Assembly: GCA_947649645.1 (NCBI GenBank) | Contig: CANSSP010000007.1 | Coordinates: 62,001 to 126,000 of the forward strand | Origin: an uncultured Roseburia sp. | Lineage (GTDB): Bacteria > Bacillota > Clostridia > Lachnospirales > Lachnospiraceae | Direction of reading: 5' to 3' | Length of the DNA: 64,000 nucleotides | Shown here: positions 43,514 through 52,973 of the stretch, one piece after another | Position numbering within the stretch: position 1 is the stretch's first letter | Layout of the letters: each line of letters begins with the position of its first letter | Notes under the pieces: model-generated | Seen by the model: the letters and a program-made list of their open reading frames with translations, nothing else | Databases searched by the model: none | What the model was told of the DNA's origin: nothing | Position numbers and translations under genes: made by a program

Positions 43514-44605
43514 TTACTTTCTTCCGGCACAAATCACGCCTCCCCCCGCTACGTATTCTCCGTCATAGAGCACAACGGCCTGTCCCGGCGTCACTGCCCG
43601 GACCGGCTCAAAAAATTCGCAGCGCAGGGAATCTTCTCCCGTCCGCACGACCCTGCATCTGCTTCCGGCATGAGAGTAACGGATTCTGGCCGTCAGGACA
43701 GCTTCACCGCAGAGATCCGGCAGAGACATAAAGCTCAGATGATCCGCAGACAATTCCGTGGAAAACACATCTTCCGCCTCTCCAAGCACGACTTCATTCG
43801 TCTCCGGCCGGATTTCCGTTACAAAAACCGGATGTCCAAGCGCAATTCCAAGTCCCTTGCGCTGTCCGATGGTATAGTGCGTGATACCGCGATGCCTTCC
43901 CAGCACCGATCCGTCCGCCGAGACAAAATTTCCAGAAGGCGACGCCGGTCCGCCGCACTCGCGGTCGATAAATCCTGCATAATCGTTATCCGGCACAAAA
44001 CAGATTTCCTGGCTGTCCTTCTTGCCCGCCACCGTCAGACCGATCTGTCCGGCAATTGCGCGTATTTCTTCTTTCGTGTAATCCCCAACCGGCATCAGAG
44101 TCCGTTTCAGCTGCTCCTGTGTCAGGCTGTAAAGCGCATAAGTCTGATCCTTCGCCTCCGTCACGGAACTGCGGATGGCATACCTTCCGTTTGCGAGTCT
44201 TTCTATCCTGGCATAATGTCCCGTCGCAATATAATCTGCACCGATCTCCATGCTCCGCTTTAACAGCGCCTCCCATTTCACAAAACGATTGCAGGCAATA
44301 CAGGGATTTGGCGTCCTCCCGCGCAGATATTCGGCCGTAAAATAGTCCATGACAGACGCCTTAAATTCCCGCTTAAAATTCATGACATAATAAGGAATAT
44401 CAAGACGCTCCGCCACCCTCCGGGCATCCTCCACTGCGCTAAGGCCACAGCACCCTCCGTTTTCCTCCTGTGCCGCCGTATCCTCATCCTGCCAGATCTG
44501 CATCGTAACCCCGATGACCTCATATCCCTGCTGCAGAAGCAGATATGCGGCCACGGAAGAATCGACGCCGCCGGACATTCCGACAACCACTCTCTTTCTG
44601 CTCAT
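43514..44605 (-). CDS. mnmA: tRNA-specific 2-thiouridylase MnmA
   Basis: A 363-residue enzyme that puts sulfur on U34 of tRNAs for Lys, Glu and Gln. The PP-loop is VGMSGGVDSSVAAYLL; the catalytic cysteines are in TPNPCIACN and SQEICFVPD; the C-terminal barrel follows TIGQRKGLG. The start overlaps the stop of ung by 4 nt, so the two are co-translated. It is the last gene of the hisH-hisF-ung-mnmA run. Confidence 0.96.
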   Translation of the reverse strand: MSRKRVVVGMSGGVDSSVAAYLLLQQGYEVIGVTMQIWQDEDTAAQEENGGCCGLSAVEDARRVAERLDIPYYVMNFKREFKASVMDYFTAEYLRGRTPNPCIACNRFVKWEALLKRSMEIGADYIATGHYARIERLANGRYAIRSSVTEAKDQTYALYSLTQEQLKRTLMPVGDYTKEEIRAIAGQIGLTVAGKKDSQEICFVPDNDYAGFIDRECGGPASPSGNFVSADGSVLGRHRGITHYTIGQRKGLGIALGHPVFVTEIRPETNEVVLGEAEDVFSTELSADHLSFMSLPDLCGEAVLTARIRYSHAGSRCRVVRTGEDSLRCEFFEPVRAVTPGQAVVLYDGEYVAGGGVICAGRK

Positions 44606-45285
44606 CCACGCTCCTCGTCTTCAATCTGCCAGTCAATCGGCTCCACACCATGTTCTCTGAGAAAATCGTTGGCCTGACTGAAATGCCTGCAGCCGAAAAA
44701 ACCACGAAACGCAGACAGCGGGCTCGGATGCGGCGCCTTTAATATCAGATGCTTCGGATTGGTAAGCATAGATGCTTTTGCCTGTGCCGGTCTTCCCCAC
44801 AAAAAAAAGACAATCGGCCGGTCCTGTGCATTGACAGCCTGAATGACTGCGTCGGTAAACTGCTCCCAGCCTTTTCTCTGGTGTGAATTTGCCTGGTGCG
44901 CCCGCACGGTAAGCACCGTGTTCAGCAGCAGAACGCCCTGTTCTGCCCATTTTTTCAGATAACCATTGTTCGGGATCCTGCAGCCCAGATCATCATGAAG
45001 CTCCTGATAAATATTCTGCAGGGACGGCGGGATATCCTGTCCGGGCAGCACAGAAAAAGACAGGCCGTGTGCCTGATTTACATTGTGATATGGATCCTGC
45101 CCCAGCAGCAAAACCTTTACCTTGCCAAGCGGCGTAAAATGAAACGCATTAAAAATGTCGTCCGCCGGCGGATAGATCACCGTTTTGTCATATTCTTCCT
45201 TTATAAAACTGTAAAGCTGACGATAATAGGGTTTTCGAAATTCCGCCTCAACCGCCGGCAGCCAGTCATTGTCTATCATTGCCAT
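44602..45285 (-). CDS. ung: Uracil-DNA glycosylase
   Basis: A 227-residue base-excision repair enzyme of family 1. Motifs are LLGQDPYHN with the catalytic Asp, GVLLLNTVLTVR, IVFFLWGRPAQ and HPSPLSAFRGFFG with the catalytic His. Length is normal. The ATG at 45285 follows GGAGGAAATGCG. It overlaps mnmA by 4 nt and lies 46 bp after hisF. Confidence 0.97.
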   Translation of the reverse strand: MAMIDNDWLPAVEAEFRKPYYRQLYSFIKEEYDKTVIYPPADDIFNAFHFTPLGKVKVLLLGQDPYHNVNQAHGLSFSVLPGQDIPPSLQNIYQELHDDLGCRIPNNGYLKKWAEQGVLLLNTVLTVRAHQANSHQRKGWEQFTDAVIQAVNAQDRPIVFFLWGRPAQAKASMLTNPKHLILKAPHPSPLSAFRGFFGCRHFSQANDFLREHGVEPIDWQIEDEERG

Positions 45286-45331
45286 CGCATTTCCTCCATC
45301 GTTCTTTCGCCCTTATTCCAAAACGTCCCTT

Positions 45332-46096
45332 TCACCGGGTCCGCACCGGCACGCCCCTGCCTGCAAGATAAGATTTCAGATCAGAAATCTCCAGCTCTTT
45401 ATAGTGAAACAAGGACGCAGCAAGCGCCGCGTCGGCCCCTCCTTCTGTCAGCGCGTCATAAAAGTGCGCTTTCTCCCCGGCGCCCCCGGAGGCAATCACC
45501 GGAATCGACACCTGTCCGGAAATCGCTTTCGTAAGGGCGATATCATATCCGTTTTTTGTGCCGTCGCCGTCCATGCTGGTCAGAAGAATCTCCCCGGCAC
45601 CCAGCCGGTCAGCCTGCATGGCCCACTCGACCGCATCCATTCCCGTATCGATCCGGCCTCCGTTCCGATAAACATTCCACCCCTGACCGTCCGGACGTCT
45701 TCGCGCATCAATGGCCACCACAACGCACTGGCTTCCAAACTTATCGGCAGCCCTCGCTATCAGATCCGGCTGACTGATTGCAGCAGAATTGACCGAAATC
45801 TTATCCGCTCCCTCGCGCAGCAACGCTTTAAAGTCCTCTACCGTCCGGATTCCTCCTCCCACGGTAAACGGAATAAATACCTTCTCCGCCACTCTGCGCA
45901 CCATATCTGCAACGGTATCCCTGGCATCAGAGGTCGCGGTGATATCCAGAAATACAAGTTCGTCAGCCCCCGCCTTATCATAAGCTTCCGCCGTCTCCAC
46001 GGGATCCCCGGCATCCTTTAGGTTGACAAAGTTAACTCCCTTTACCACCCTGCCGTTTTTCACGTCCAGGCAGGGAATGATCCTTTTCGTAAACAT
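45332..46096 (-). CDS. hisF: Imidazole glycerol phosphate synthase, cyclase subunit
   Basis: A 254-residue TIM-barrel protein that with HisH makes imidazole glycerol phosphate and AICAR in histidine synthesis. [23 protein letters not shown] includes the catalytic Asp11; the second catalytic Asp is in [23 protein letters not shown] and [16 protein letters not shown] bind phosphate. The ribosome site TGGAGGTTCGGT includes a small hairpin AGCCGCGCAGCGGCT just upstream. It follows hisH by 47 bp. The AICAR made here feeds the purine pathway encoded at 27-31 kb. Confidence 0.97.
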   Translation of the reverse strand: MFTKRIIPCLDVKNGRVVKGVNFVNLKDAGDPVETAEAYDKAGADELVFLDITATSDARDTVADMVRRVAEKVFIPFTVGGGIRTVEDFKALLREGADKISVNSAAISQPDLIARAADKFGSQCVVVAIDARRRPDGQGWNVYRNGGRIDTGMDAVEWAMQADRLGAGEILLTSMDGDGTKNGYDIALTKAISGQVSIPVIASGGAGEKAHFYDALTEGGADAALAASLFHYKELEISDLKSYLAGRGVPVRTR

Positions 46097-46143
46097 ACCG
46101 AACCTCCAGCCGCTGCGCGGCTTTTCCTCTCTCAGAATCCATA

Positions 46144-46761
46144 TTACAGAACGGCAAAATTTTCCAGAATTTTCAGTCCTGCCGCCCCGCTTTTTTCCGG
46201 GTGAAACTGACAGGCAAATATATTTCCCTGCTCCACCGAAGCGTGGATTGTTACGCCATACTCTGTTGATGCCGTCACGATACGCCTGTCTGATGCCGCA
46301 AGATAATATGAATGTACAAAATAAACGTATGGACCTGTCTGCTGATCGGCATAAAGCTCCCGGAACAGTCTGCCGTCCCCAGTCAATGTCAGGGAATTCC
46401 AGCCAATATGCGGTATCTTAAGCCCTTTCACGGATGGAATCCGCAAAATATCTCCGGGCAGAATGCCAAGCCCTTCCACGCCCCCGCTTTCCTCGCTGCC
46501 CGCAAACAAAAGCTGCAGCCCCAGACAGATTCCGAGAAAGGGAATCTGTTCTGCCGCGATTTCTCCGATCAACTTATCAAGCTCATATTTTTTGAGCTGT
46601 GACATGGCCTCGCCAAACGAACCTACCCCCGGAAGCACCACTTTATCGGCTCTGCGCAGCTCTTCACGGTCCCTGGTGACCGTACACTCCTGCCCGAGAA
46701 ACCGGAACGCTTTCTCCACACTTTTCAGATTTCCCGCGTCATAATCTATTATCGCAATCAT
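46144..46761 (-). CDS. hisH: Imidazole glycerol phosphate synthase, glutamine amidotransferase subunit
   Basis: A 205-residue class I glutamine amidotransferase that supplies ammonia to HisF. It has the nucleophile in [11 protein letters not shown], the oxyanion region [10 protein letters not shown], and the His/Glu pair in CQFHPEKSG. Length and order fit HisH. Its start overlaps the stop of the upstream acidic membrane protein gene by 4 nt, so the two are translationally coupled. Confidence 0.97.
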   Translation of the reverse strand: MIAIIDYDAGNLKSVEKAFRFLGQECTVTRDREELRRADKVVLPGVGSFGEAMSQLKKYELDKLIGEIAAEQIPFLGICLGLQLLFAGSEESGGVEGLGILPGDILRIPSVKGLKIPHIGWNSLTLTGDGRLFRELYADQQTGPYVYFVHSYYLAASDRRIVTASTEYGVTIHASVEQGNIFACQFHPEKSGAAGLKILENFAVL

Positions 46762-48641
46762 TTCTCCACCTTTGTCTGAAGACCCGCTCCGATCAGAATC
46801 CGGTAAACCTCCTCAGAATACTCGCTTCTGTCATCGTTTTCATAGAGCTCGAGCGCACGTTCTTCTGATATTCCGAAACTGCTGAGTGCACCAGATGCCT
46901 GGCCTCTCAACTGATCCAGCTCTCCGACACAGCCATAATACTCGGCATCCGGTCTGTATTTCTCACATCTGCCTACCGTGCGGATCAACGAATCCAGCGC
47001 CATGTCATACACTCCCGACTCCATAAAAGTCTGGTATGCACTGTACTGTCCGGCAGCATTCGCCATGATGCGATATCTCTCAAAAATATCCTGGTCTTTT
47101 TCTTCCAGCTCCATGCCGGAAATCTTCCGGTATGCCTCTTCATAATTGCCAAGGCCATAATCCCTTGCTGCCTCCTCAAAGCTGTTGGAATAACCAAACA
47201 GATTTGTTCCGATCAGAACTAGCGCCAGAAAAGAACCGGCCATCAGAAAAATAAGGAGAACCGGCACTTTCGGCAGAGGCGGCGTATTATCCCGCACCTT
47301 TGGAGGCTTCGGCTTCTTCTCTTTCTTTTCTTTTGGAGGTTTCTTTGCCTTTTTCTCGCTTTTCTCCTTCTTTTTCTGTTCCTTTTTCTCTTTCTTTTCC
47401 TTTGCCTTTTTTTCTTTCTCTTCTTTCTTTTTCTTCTTTTTATCATCTTCGGCAGATGACTTTGTCTGTGCTCCTGTCTCTCCGAGTTCTTTAAGTATCT
47501 GCATATTTTCATCATCCAGATTTTCGATATCGGAAGACGCGGCTCCCGGAATCTGGACTTTGCCGTCCTCCTCCTCGTCATCCTCGCCAAAGAAAATCCG
47601 CGACAATTTCTGTGCAAAACTCATATTTTCACCCGAATCTTTCTTTTTCCTTTTTTTGCGCTTTCCGCCCGGAGCATCTTCCTTTTCGTCCTCCTGCCCC
47701 GGCCCGTCAACCTCCAGCGCATCAAACCCGTCCATTCCGGCGTCTATAAGGCCATCCCCTTCCCCGACGGGTACATCCAGGTCTCCGATCTCCGAAAAGT
47801 CGTCTCCGGGTTCTTCCTTTATGCTCTCAAAAGCAGACAAAAACCCTTCCGACTCTCCCTCCTTCTCAGACATGTCTCCTATGGTATCCACCATAATATC
47901 CATGGAACCGTCCGTCTGCAGCGGATCCTGATCCGCCATGCCCTCCTTCACATCATTTACAATACTGTCCAGATTGTCAAGGAACGGATCTTTCGGCAGA
48001 TCGTCCCCGGATATCTCTGCATCCCCCAGACTTCCAAACGTATCATCCGCACCGATGGCACTCGACTCGCCGAGTGCTCCAAACGCATCGGTTCCTCCTA
48101 TATCACCGATTCCGCCGGATATATCCGGAGCCCCGAAGAAATCGCCGGATATATCACCGGCGCCGTCCGGCTCTCCGACTCCCATGCTCCCCGTATCTCC
48201 GGAAATGTCAGAATCAGAAAAAGCGTCAAAATTACCCATACCATCGAACGCATCATCCGATCCAAAAACCGGTCCTTCTGAAAAATCATCTGACCCGGCG
48301 TTGTCTGCCTCATCTGAAAATCCGATTTCCTCTGTCGCCTCTTTCGGCGGTACGGCCTTTCCTCTTCCGGCCGTGCTGTCCCTGCCCGTTTTACTGCCGA
48401 TATCATCCTGGAGCTCTCTCTCAAACTGACGCAGAAAATCGTCCGAATCTCCTCCCAGCAGAAGTTCCTGCTCAAATGAATCAAAAAAATCGTCATCCGC
48501 ACTTCTTTTCGGCTTTTCCTTTAAAGTCGCACGCTCCTGCGCCTCGTCCTCTAAGATCTCATCTTCCCACGAACGCTTTGACGCCCTGCCATTTTCTACC
48601 GAATTAAGTAATCCATCAAGATAGTCTTCTGACTTGCTCAT
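46758..48641 (-). CDS. Acidic, low-complexity membrane protein with TPR-like C-terminus
   Basis: A 627-residue protein of unknown function with a striking layout. Residues about 1-330 are acidic and disordered, rich in Asp, Gly and Ser, with repeated short units such as DISGD and DAFGALG. A Lys/Glu block at about 395-455 is made almost only of K and E with a few P. One membrane helix follows (about 465-485, VLLIFLMAGSFLALVLIG), then a helical tail with TPR-like pairs (DYGLGNYEEAYRKI, YDMALDSLIRTV). The long part should be cytosolic and the tail outside. The ATG at 48641 follows GGAGGTACAG. It is coupled to hisH, but no link with histidine synthesis is evident. Confidence 0.75.
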   Translation of the reverse strand: MSKSEDYLDGLLNSVENGRASKRSWEDEILEDEAQERATLKEKPKRSADDDFFDSFEQELLLGGDSDDFLRQFERELQDDIGSKTGRDSTAGRGKAVPPKEATEEIGFSDEADNAGSDDFSEGPVFGSDDAFDGMGNFDAFSDSDISGDTGSMGVGEPDGAGDISGDFFGAPDISGGIGDIGGTDAFGALGESSAIGADDTFGSLGDAEISGDDLPKDPFLDNLDSIVNDVKEGMADQDPLQTDGSMDIMVDTIGDMSEKEGESEGFLSAFESIKEEPGDDFSEIGDLDVPVGEGDGLIDAGMDGFDALEVDGPGQEDEKEDAPGGKRKKRKKKDSGENMSFAQKLSRIFFGEDDEEEDGKVQIPGAASSDIENLDDENMQILKELGETGAQTKSSAEDDKKKKKKEEKEKKAKEKKEKKEQKKKEKSEKKAKKPPKEKKEKKPKPPKVRDNTPPLPKVPVLLIFLMAGSFLALVLIGTNLFGYSNSFEEAARDYGLGNYEEAYRKISGMELEEKDQDIFERYRIMANAAGQYSAYQTFMESGVYDMALDSLIRTVGRCEKYRPDAEYYGCVGELDQLRGQASGALSSFGISEERALELYENDDRSEYSEEVYRILIGAGLQTKVEK

Positions 48642-48672
48642 CTGTACCTCCACTTACCTGCAACTTAAATGT

Positions 48673-48698
48673 GGGGATGTGATAACCATCACATCCCC
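48673..48698 (-). other. Stem-loop after cheV
   Basis: GGGGATGTGAT and ATCACATCCCC form a perfect 11-bp stem with a 4-nt loop about 15 nt after the cheV stop. The following minus-strand bases (ACATTTAAG) hold only a weak T-run, so termination may be partial. Confidence 0.6.
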
Positions 48699-48712
48699 TC
48701 TTCGCTCCAATC

Positions 48713-49621
48713 CTACTCCATACTCTTATCAATCAGATTATCTATTGCCGCTACAAGATTGCCGATTTCAGGTTTTGTCAGCTGGGCATCCGCTCCCAGT
48801 CGTGCACCCTTTATTCTCATTTCTTCATTAACCAGCGACGAAAAAATAATCACCGGAATCTTCCTCATAATGTCATCGGTTTTTACAAGCTTGGTCAGCC
48901 GGTGTCCGTCCATCAGCGGCATCTCGATATCCGTGATAAGGCAGTGAACCTTCTCGCGCACATTCCCCGCTCTGCGGTATTCTACCAGCTTATCCCACGC
49001 TTCCTGTCCGTTCATCGTAATCAGCAGATTCGTATATCCCGCCTTTTTGAGACAGTCTGTGATCAGCCTGCTCAGCAGCGGCGAATCCTCCGCGATCAGA
49101 ATCGGCGAATCACATCTCTCGCGCTCAGCCATATTTTCAACATCAGACACCTTAAGCCCTGTCTCCGGGCTGATGTCGGTGACAATTTTTTCAAAATCAA
49201 GTATAATGATCAGCTTATCCTCCATCTTGATCACGCCTGTGGAAGCGCTGTTCTCCTCTGTGTTGATCGTGGAATCCGGCTTGATAATCGACTCCCAGGA
49301 TACACGGTGTATTCCGAGCACCGCATCTACATGGAAAGCAATATTGAGTTTGTTAAAATTCGTGATGATGAACAGCCCTCTGTCCTCGTTGTTCTCCATC
49401 ATTCCAAGACATCTCTTCAGGTTTACCACACTAATCATCGTATCACGCGGCATGAAGATTCCCTCAATACATGGATGACCGTTCGGCACCGGCGTAATCG
49501 GCTGGTATGTCAAAATCTCTCTGATCTTGGCGACATTGATCCCATAGTGGTTATTCCCCAGGGTAAATTCCAGGACCTCCAGCTCATTCGTTCCTGACTC
49601 TAATAAAATATTCGTATCCAT
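48713..49621 (-). CDS. cheV: Chemotaxis coupling protein CheV (CheW-receiver fusion)
   Basis: A 302-residue protein. Residues about 12-165 form a CheW-like coupling domain (VLEFTLGNNHYGINVAKIREIL, MISVVNLKRCLGM). Residues about 175-302 form a receiver with acidic pair IAEDSP, phosphoacceptor Asp in CLITDIEMPLMDG, Ser in IIFSSLVNE and Lys in LTKPEIG. CheV links receptors to CheA and helps adaptation. It fits the two chemoreceptors in this window. The ribosome site is GGGAGGAGAAAACAG. It is transcribed alone up to the stem-loop at 48673. Confidence 0.95.
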   Translation of the reverse strand: MDTNILLESGTNELEVLEFTLGNNHYGINVAKIREILTYQPITPVPNGHPCIEGIFMPRDTMISVVNLKRCLGMMENNEDRGLFIITNFNKLNIAFHVDAVLGIHRVSWESIIKPDSTINTEENSASTGVIKMEDKLIIILDFEKIVTDISPETGLKVSDVENMAERERCDSPILIAEDSPLLSRLITDCLKKAGYTNLLITMNGQEAWDKLVEYRRAGNVREKVHCLITDIEMPLMDGHRLTKLVKTDDIMRKIPVIIFSSLVNEEMRIKGARLGADAQLTKPEIGNLVAAIDNLIDKSME

Positions 49622-49817
49622 TCTGTTTTCTCCTCCCGCGCAATATTACAACGCAATTTCAAAATAACGGTCTGTCCCGTCTCACTCTGCTGTCTGCCAT
49701 CCCCGGCCCGACAGGAAATGTCCTATGTATTCTTCGACGCGCTCATTCCTTATTCCGGAACTGCTCATTGCTTCCGTGGACATTATAGCATACCTCTGCT
49801 TGAAATTGCATCTTTTT

Positions 49818-50552
49818 TCACATATTTTCTAAATTTATTTGGTAATTTTCCCCGTTCAGCGTCACTTCAAGCACCAGGGAATCCGCCGACGCAACCGTCT
49901 CCGCAACCTGAAAGAGCAGCACCGTCTCTCTCGTCGCACCGGCATCCAGTGTATCTTCAAACGTGGAAAAATCACTCGTCAGAAGCGTCATCTCCGCCGG
50001 CACGGCCGGTTCACCATTGACGGACGCGCGAAATGCGGGCGCCAGCGCAAGAAAACTGACTTCCGCAGGCTCCGTCCCCGCGTTTGTGACATCAATCCCG
50101 ACGATCAGGAACGTATTCCCAGGATCAGCATCCATCGCATAGTACTCTTTTTCGATATACTCGCCCGAAAGTCTTGTACCCACGAACTCTACCCGGATAT
50201 TTTCCGCCCCGAACAGCTCTCCGAGCGATGCACTCTTAACCGCCTCCTCCGCAGGCAGTGCACCGCCTCCTCCGGCCGCCGGCGCACCGCCTTCAGGCGC
50301 ATCCGATTCTGTCTCCGGAACTGCTTCCGGCTCCTGTGTCTCAGAAGATGCAGGCTCCTCCAGCGATGCCAGATCCACATATTCCAGTCCGTCTTTCTGG
50401 TATCTGTTATGCTTCCCCACGATATGTGCAGAGTAATTGACGATCATCTGCTCTTCCTTTTCCGTCAGTTCGTAGGGCGCTTCCCCGCAGCCCCCAAGCA
50501 GAAAAATAAAAAGAACTGCCATGGCTGCCATCTGTAATTTTGATCTTTTCAT
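49818..50552 (-). CDS. Lipoprotein with DUF4352-like beta-sandwich domain
   Basis: A 244-residue lipoprotein. The signal peptide ends in a lipobox (FLLGGC, Cys at about residue 22). A Glu/Pro/Ala/Gly-rich spacer (about 65-110) leads to a C-terminal domain (about 118-244) with NTFLIVGIDVTNAGTEPAEVSFL, typical of extracellular immunoglobulin-like DUF4352 domains. The ATG at 50552 follows GAGGAGTCAT; the longer frame is discarded. It lies 46 bp after the histidine kinase gene and may be part of that operon, perhaps as an envelope stress target or ligand sensor. Confidence 0.75.
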   Translation of the reverse strand: MKRSKLQMAAMAVLFIFLLGGCGEAPYELTEKEEQMIVNYSAHIVGKHNRYQKDGLEYVDLASLEEPASSETQEPEAVPETESDAPEGGAPAAGGGGALPAEEAVKSASLGELFGAENIRVEFVGTRLSGEYIEKEYYAMDADPGNTFLIVGIDVTNAGTEPAEVSFLALAPAFRASVNGEPAVPAEMTLLTSDFSTFEDTLDAGATRETVLLFQVAETVASADSLVLEVTLNGENYQINLENM

Positions 50553-50598
50553 ATGACTCCTCACAAATTCTTTGTATACTATCTTATATGTTAGCATT

Positions 50599-52173
50599 TC
50601 ATTGGGAATATGGCAACCCAAAAAAAGAACTTTCTGCATCAAGTTCAAACCAGAACTCTACGCCGCCGTCCCGGTTGCTCACACCGCATTCGCGGTGGAA
50701 TGATTCCATTGTCGCCTTTACGATGGAAAGTCCGATTCCGCTGCCGCCGTACTCTCTCGTCCGCGCCTTATCCACCTTATAAAACTTTGTCCATATTTTG
50801 TCAAGATCATTTTCCGGAATCGGATCTCCCGTATTATAAACGCTCACCCTGACGAGTGCATCCCTGCGCTCACAGCGGACGGCAATCTCTTTTTTCCCCC
50901 GGGCATGGTGAATGGCGTTGCTCAGATAATTCGTCAGCACTTCCTCAACCATAAACTCATCCGCCCAGACATAAACCGGCTCCGTCGGACACGCCACAAT
51001 CCGGATGCCGTTCTGACCAAGCAGAATATCCGCCGAGTGGAGCACCCCCTGTATCAGCTCCGTCAGGTCAAACCGCTCCATCGCAACATTTTCCACCCCC
51101 GCCTCCAGCTGATTGAGTGTCAGAAGCTTTTTCACCATCCGGTTCATCTTGTCTGCTTCGTCCATGATAACTTCACAATAAAAATCCCGGCTCTCCGGAT
51201 CTTCGTTGATACACTCCTTTAAGCCTTCCGCATAGCCCTGAATCAGCGCAAGCGGTGTTTTTAATTCGTGGGAAACATTTGAGAGAAATTCCCTGCGCAT
51301 ATTGTCGACCTGCGTCTTTTTTTCAATATCGATCAGAAGCTGGTTATTCGCACTCTTTAACTCCGAAATCGTCCTCTCAAGAGCCATCGAAAGTCCGTTC
51401 ATATGTTCTCCCAGTTCGTCGATTTCATTTCTGCGGCGGCTTTTGGGACTGTACTTTACCTCAAAATCAAGCTCCATCATCCGCTTGGAAATATCCGTCA
51501 GCTTTTGCAGCGGCATCGCCACCCTCACCGACGCATAAAACGCGACAAGCGCGCTCACCGCAACCGCTATGGCGCCAACATATACAAGAAACTTATTTGC
51601 GATAACGACGCTCTCCCTGATACTCTCCAGCGCGGTGCGCATCAGAATCAGATTGCCGTTGGAAAGAGTGCCGTAGAGCACCAGATATTCCGAATCAAGG
51701 CGCTTATCCGTCTGGCGCTGTATTACATAGTTGTCGTCACTGGCCAGTATGACCGTCTCGTTCTGGTGCTCCCCGAAAATAATATCCGTAAACTCTATCA
51801 GAAGCTTTTGCGTATTGTTGACGGACGACCGCACAATCGTATGGTCCGAACTGATAATCATAATCGTGGTATTCCCATTCGCACACAGGTTGTCAAAGGT
51901 CACGTCAAACGCACCCGAATAGAGCTCTCCTGTCATCGCGGCAGCGTCAATCGTTCCGAAATCCGCCAGCAGAGAACGCTTTTTATTTGTCAGATAATAA
52001 CGCTCCAGAAAAACGGCGTTTAAAATCCAGCAGAGAAGTACCGTGCCTGTCACCAGACCAAGAATCACAAATACCAGCTCCCTGGTAAGGGAACCTTTTC
52101 TCCTCCATATTTTTTTCATACCACCTGCAGTCAGCTGCATTTTATTCTTTCTTTTTCTCATTGTCAACCGCAT
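50599..52173 (-). CDS. HAMP-containing sensor histidine kinase
   Basis: A 524-residue membrane kinase. Helix one is at about residues 33-55, an outside domain covers about 58-190, and helix two about 192-215. HAMP follows (RVAMPLQKLTDISKRMMELDF), then the H-box FLSNVSHELKTPLALIQGY, N-box NYLSNAIHHA, and G-box GGSGIGLSI. The layout is the common PhoR/WalK-like type without a PAS domain. The start at 52173 has GAGGCGCCGG; other in-frame ATGs downstream (for example 52119) are possible. It lies 43 bp after its response regulator. Confidence 0.9.
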   Translation of the reverse strand: MRLTMRKRKNKMQLTAGGMKKIWRRKGSLTRELVFVILGLVTGTVLLCWILNAVFLERYYLTNKKRSLLADFGTIDAAAMTGELYSGAFDVTFDNLCANGNTTIMIISSDHTIVRSSVNNTQKLLIEFTDIIFGEHQNETVILASDDNYVIQRQTDKRLDSEYLVLYGTLSNGNLILMRTALESIRESVVIANKFLVYVGAIAVAVSALVAFYASVRVAMPLQKLTDISKRMMELDFEVKYSPKSRRRNEIDELGEHMNGLSMALERTISELKSANNQLLIDIEKKTQVDNMRREFLSNVSHELKTPLALIQGYAEGLKECINEDPESRDFYCEVIMDEADKMNRMVKKLLTLNQLEAGVENVAMERFDLTELIQGVLHSADILLGQNGIRIVACPTEPVYVWADEFMVEEVLTNYLSNAIHHARGKKEIAVRCERRDALVRVSVYNTGDPIPENDLDKIWTKFYKVDKARTREYGGSGIGLSIVKATMESFHRECGVSNRDGGVEFWFELDAESSFFGLPYSQ

Positions 52174-52216
52174 CCGGCGCCTCAGAATTGTAAATCACCC
52201 CTGTCATCGTTTCCAT

Positions 52217-52900
52217 TTATTCGTTCACTTCGAATTTGTAACCCATTCCCCATATCGTCCGGATGTACTCTCCCTTTTCCCCGATCTTTGCACGCAGTTT
52301 TTTTACATGCGTGTCAATGGTGCGCGCGTCGCCGAAATAATCGTAATTCCAGACATTATTCAGTATCTTTTCGCGCGAAAGTGCAATCCCTGCATTTTCC
52401 ATGAAATAGACCAGCAATTCAAACTCTTTAAAACTCAGTTCCACCACATTTTCATCCACCGTCACAATATGGGCCGTTTTGTCTACCGTAATTCCCCCCG
52501 CCGAAAGCTTCTCTCCCTCCCTGTGCCCCGCGCCGCTCCTGCGCAGAATCGCGCCGACGCGGGCCACAAGGATTTTCGGGGAAAACGGTTTTGAAATGTA
52601 CTCGTCCACTCCAAGGTCAAATCCGTTGAGTTCGTCGCTCTCTTCCCCTCTGGCTGTAAGCATGATAATCGGAATCTTAGACGTCTCCCTGATCTCCCGG
52701 CAAACTTCAAATCCGTTGCGCTTCGGCATCATCACATCCAGAATTACCAGGGCAAAATCCTTTTCGCGGTAAAATGCATCCAGCGCGGCTTCCCCGTCTG
52801 CAGCCTCGGCCACTTCATATCCTTCGCGTGTCAGAAAATCTTTTACCAGCTTGCGCATCCTGCCCTCATCGTCCACGACCAGAATTTTTTCCTTTTCCAT
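52217..52900 (-). CDS. OmpR/PhoB-family response regulator
   Basis: A 227-residue regulator. The receiver has VVDDEGRMR, the phosphoacceptor in LVILDVMMPKRNG, Thr in IMLTARGEE and Lys in YISKPF. The winged helix has LSFKEFELLVYFMENAG and HVKKLRAKIGEKGEYIRTIWGMGYKFE. It pairs with the kinase gene immediately after it. Known targets are not deducible; the operon also includes the lipoprotein at 49818. Confidence 0.95.
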   Translation of the reverse strand: MEKEKILVVDDEGRMRKLVKDFLTREGYEVAEAADGEAALDAFYREKDFALVILDVMMPKRNGFEVCREIRETSKIPIIMLTARGEESDELNGFDLGVDEYISKPFSPKILVARVGAILRRSGAGHREGEKLSAGGITVDKTAHIVTVDENVVELSFKEFELLVYFMENAGIALSREKILNNVWNYDYFGDARTIDTHVKKLRAKIGEKGEYIRTIWGMGYKFEVNE

Positions 52901-52973
52901 GGCTTCCTCCCACTCATCCTAAGACGTTTTCTTTCATTTTAACCCATAGTTATGAAAAAAATGTGACCATTTT

